From assembly GCA_964618855.1 (NCBI GenBank), contig CAZUCD010000049.1:1-23885 (forward strand): a DNA stretch of 23,885 bases, given 5' to 3'. Shown one piece after another: positions 22,668-23,885 of the stretch. The notes under the pieces are model-generated. The model had not been told where the DNA came from. It made no database searches and saw only the letters and a list, made by a program, of their open reading frames with translations. Each line of letters opens with the position of its first letter. Position 1 is the first letter of the stretch. Made by a program: the position numbers and the translations under genes. This DNA is from CAZUCD01 sp964618855 (lineage in GTDB: Bacteria; Sumerlaeota; Sumerlaeia; SLMS01; JANRJK01).

Positions 22668-22823
22668 GGGGCCGGAGGCTGGGGACCGAGGTTCAGGGGT
22701 CGGGGACCTGGGGACGGGGGCCGGATCATGAAGTCCGGGTGGGCAGTTCACGTGGCTGATAACCGATCCCTGGCCCCCGACCTCCGGCCCCAGATCCTGG
22801 GCCCCTGATCCCTGGTCTCCGAC
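22668..22823. repeat. Two inverted arrays of a degenerate 7-bp repeat
   Basis: From 22668 to 22723, eight consecutive heptamers follow the consensus GGGRYCG (for example GGGGCCG at 22668-22674 and again 22717-22723). From 22761 to 22823, nine heptamers follow CCCYGRY (for example CCCTGAT at 22803-22809), which is the same unit inverted. A 37-nt centre separates them; it contains CACGTG. An 11-bp exact inverted repeat joins the arms (22668-22678 and 22781-22791). The array fills the 169-nt spacer between the lipoprotein and glycosyltransferase genes and stops 7 nt before the latter's ATG. It may act as a terminator or RNA structure. Confidence 0.75.
22696..22720 (+). other. Four-tetrad G-quadruplex motif
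   Basis: Four G-runs of at least four bases lie at 22696-22699, 22702-22705, 22710-22713 and 22716-22720. They are separated by loops of only 2, 4 and 2 nt. This is a strong intramolecular G-quadruplex candidate in DNA or in the plus-strand transcript. It is part of the left heptad array. It could slow polymerase or affect the downstream glycosyltransferase message; no effect is shown by sequence alone. Confidence 0.6.
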
Positions 22824-22830
22824 TCACTCC

Positions 22831-23885
22831 ATGCGCATACTCCACATTGATTCCGAGCAGGGCTGGCGCGGGGGGCAGCAGCAGGCGTTCTCGCTGATGG
22901 CGGGATTGGCCGCGCGCGGGCACTCGCAGGTGCTCGCCACGCCGCTGAGAAGCGAGTTGGGCACGCGGGCGGCGGGCGCGGGGATCGAGGTCGCGCGATA
23001 CGGCGGACTGGGCTGGTGGGACCCGCGCGTCGGGGGCGTCCTGCGCCGGGCAGCGGACCGCCTTGGGGCCGAGCTTGTCCATGCACACTCCGCAAACGCG
23101 CACGCCATCGCGCACGGTGTCTTTGGCCGGTCCCGCCGCATCGTGGTGACGCGGCGCGTGGACTTCGCGATCCGCCGCAATCCCTTCTCGCTCTCGCGTT
23201 ACCGGCACGCCGGGACACGCTACATCGCGATTTCGAACGCGATCCGCGGCGTCCTGATGGATTCGGGGGTGCCGGGGGACCGGATCGCGCTGGTGCCGAG
23301 CGGGATCGACCCCACGAGGGTCGAGGGGGGAAGGCGCGAGGCGCTGAGGAGGGAGTTCCTCGGCGGGCGCGAGGGGCCGGTGGTGGGCTTTGTCGGGGCG
23401 CTCGTCGCCCACAAGGACCCGCTGCTGCTGGCGCGGGCGGGAGTGCTGCTGGAGGGGAGGCTGCCCGGCCTGCGCATCGTGTTCATCGGGTCCGGGGAGG
23501 TCGCGGAAACGGCGGAGTGGCGAAGCCTCGTCAGGGCGCGCCCGGGGCTGTTCCACGAGGCTGGATGGCGGAACGACATTGCCGATGTGCTTGCGGCGCT
23601 CGACCTGTTCGTGATGCCGAGCCGCGAGGAGGGGCTGTGCACGTCGCTCCTCGATGCACAGGCAGCCGGGGTCCCGTGCGTGGTGACTGCGGCAGGGGGC
23701 ATGGTGGACATCGTGAAGGACGGTGAGAACGGGCTCTTGGTGCCCGTCGGTGATGCTGCGGCGCTCGCGGACGCGATCGAGCGGGTCTGGCAGGACGACG
23801 CGGCGCGCGCGCGATTCATCGAGCGCGGTCGCGAGGTGGTGCGGGAGCGGTTCACTGTGGAGGCGATGGTGGAGGGGAACCTGCG
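22831..23885 (+). CDS. GT4-family (GT-B fold) glycosyltransferase, 3'-truncated
   Basis: This is a cytoplasmic, membrane-associated transferase using a nucleotide sugar. The 351 visible residues are open to the window end with no stop. The N-terminal Rossmann part starts MRILHIDSEQGWRGGQQQ, with HAHSANAHAIAHG and YIAISNAIRGVL. The C-terminal GT1-type domain has LVPSGID, VVGFVGALVAHKDP, then PSREEGLCTSLLDAQAAGVP and TAAGGMVDIV-KDGENGLLVP. The usual EX7E donor-site motif reads E-x7-D here. Only a few residues of the C-terminus should be missing. The ATG at 22831 starts the conserved domain directly, but there is no ribosome site: the upstream bases belong to the heptad array. Likely roles are lipopolysaccharide, exopolysaccharide or protein glycosylation; no substrate is indicated. 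Confidence 0.93.
   Translation, partial: MRILHIDSEQGWRGGQQQAFSLMAGLAARGHSQVLATPLRSELGTRAAGAGIEVARYGGLGWWDPRVGGVLRRAADRLGAELVHAHSANAHAIAHGVFGRSRRIVVTRRVDFAIRRNPFSLSRYRHAGTRYIAISNAIRGVLMDSGVPGDRIALVPSGIDPTRVEGGRREALRREFLGGREGPVVGFVGALVAHKDPLLLARAGVLLEGRLPGLRIVFIGSGEVAETAEWRSLVRARPGLFHEAGWRNDIADVLAALDLFVMPSREEGLCTSLLDAQAAGVPCVVTAAGGMVDIVKDGENGLLVPVGDAAALADAIERVWQDDAARARFIERGREVVRERFTVEAMVEGNL

Noticed and set aside
22668..22823. Insertion sequence remnant or MITE with terminal inverted repeats
   Set aside because: The arms are built of tandem heptamers rather than a single terminal repeat, and no target-site duplication or transposase trace is seen; kept as a repeat array instead.

Overview
The window is about 23.9 kb of high-GC DNA (roughly two thirds G+C by eye) from a chromosome. 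It is densely coded on both strands. It holds eighteen protein genes, two of them cut by the window ends. I saw no rRNA or tRNA gene, CRISPR array, transposase or phage gene. A lipobox lipoprotein, a type IV pilus/type II secretion ATPase, a secreted beta-helix protein and an LpxH-like phosphoesterase point to a Gram-negative (diderm) bacterium. The GC content, the mix of uncharacterised surface proteins and the loose gene order suggest an under-studied, probably uncultured lineage, for example from the Planctomycetota or Sumerlaeota range. That placement is inference; nothing here fixes the phylum.

Left third (1-8286). The 3' part of a secretion/pilus ATPase converges on a minus-strand block: metallophosphoesterase, then a GAF histidine kinase with a degenerate receiver-like N-terminus, then a DgkA-type lipid kinase. 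The last two overlap by a GTGA junction. Divergent from this block is a PAS-PAS hybrid histidine kinase with a C-terminal receiver. It ends at a perfect 13-bp hairpin shared with a convergent aldehyde dehydrogenase.

Middle (8467-13006). A secreted right-handed beta-helix protein is followed by an SRPBCC-epimerase fusion (TIGR01777 family). This converges, across an 8-nt gap, on a minus-strand pair: a MOSC protein and a winged-helix (HTH_42-type) protein.

Right half (13216-20685) is a long minus-strand run. In transcription order it is: EngB GTPase, a large membrane-anchored protein with about eight carboxypeptidase-regulatory-like beta-sandwich repeats, a NatA-type ABC ATPase, a GT-C-like multi-membrane glycosyltransferase, and a NatB-type ABC permease. 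The ATPase and permease almost certainly work together, yet the glycosyltransferase gene lies between them. The surface protein, membrane glycosyltransferase and exporter may form one cell-envelope module; this is the best candidate here for an undescribed system, but it rests on gene order only.

Right end (20857-23885). Going rightward are an M29 aminopeptidase, a lipoprotein translationally coupled to it, and a GT4 glycosyltransferase that runs off the end. Between the lipoprotein and the GT4 gene lies the most striking non-coding structure: two inverted arrays of a degenerate 7-bp repeat, one containing a strong G-quadruplex motif. A shorter array with an 8-bp period sits between the phosphoesterase and the GAF kinase. 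No gene-free stretch exceeds 300 bases; the longest is 4319-4590 (272 bp).
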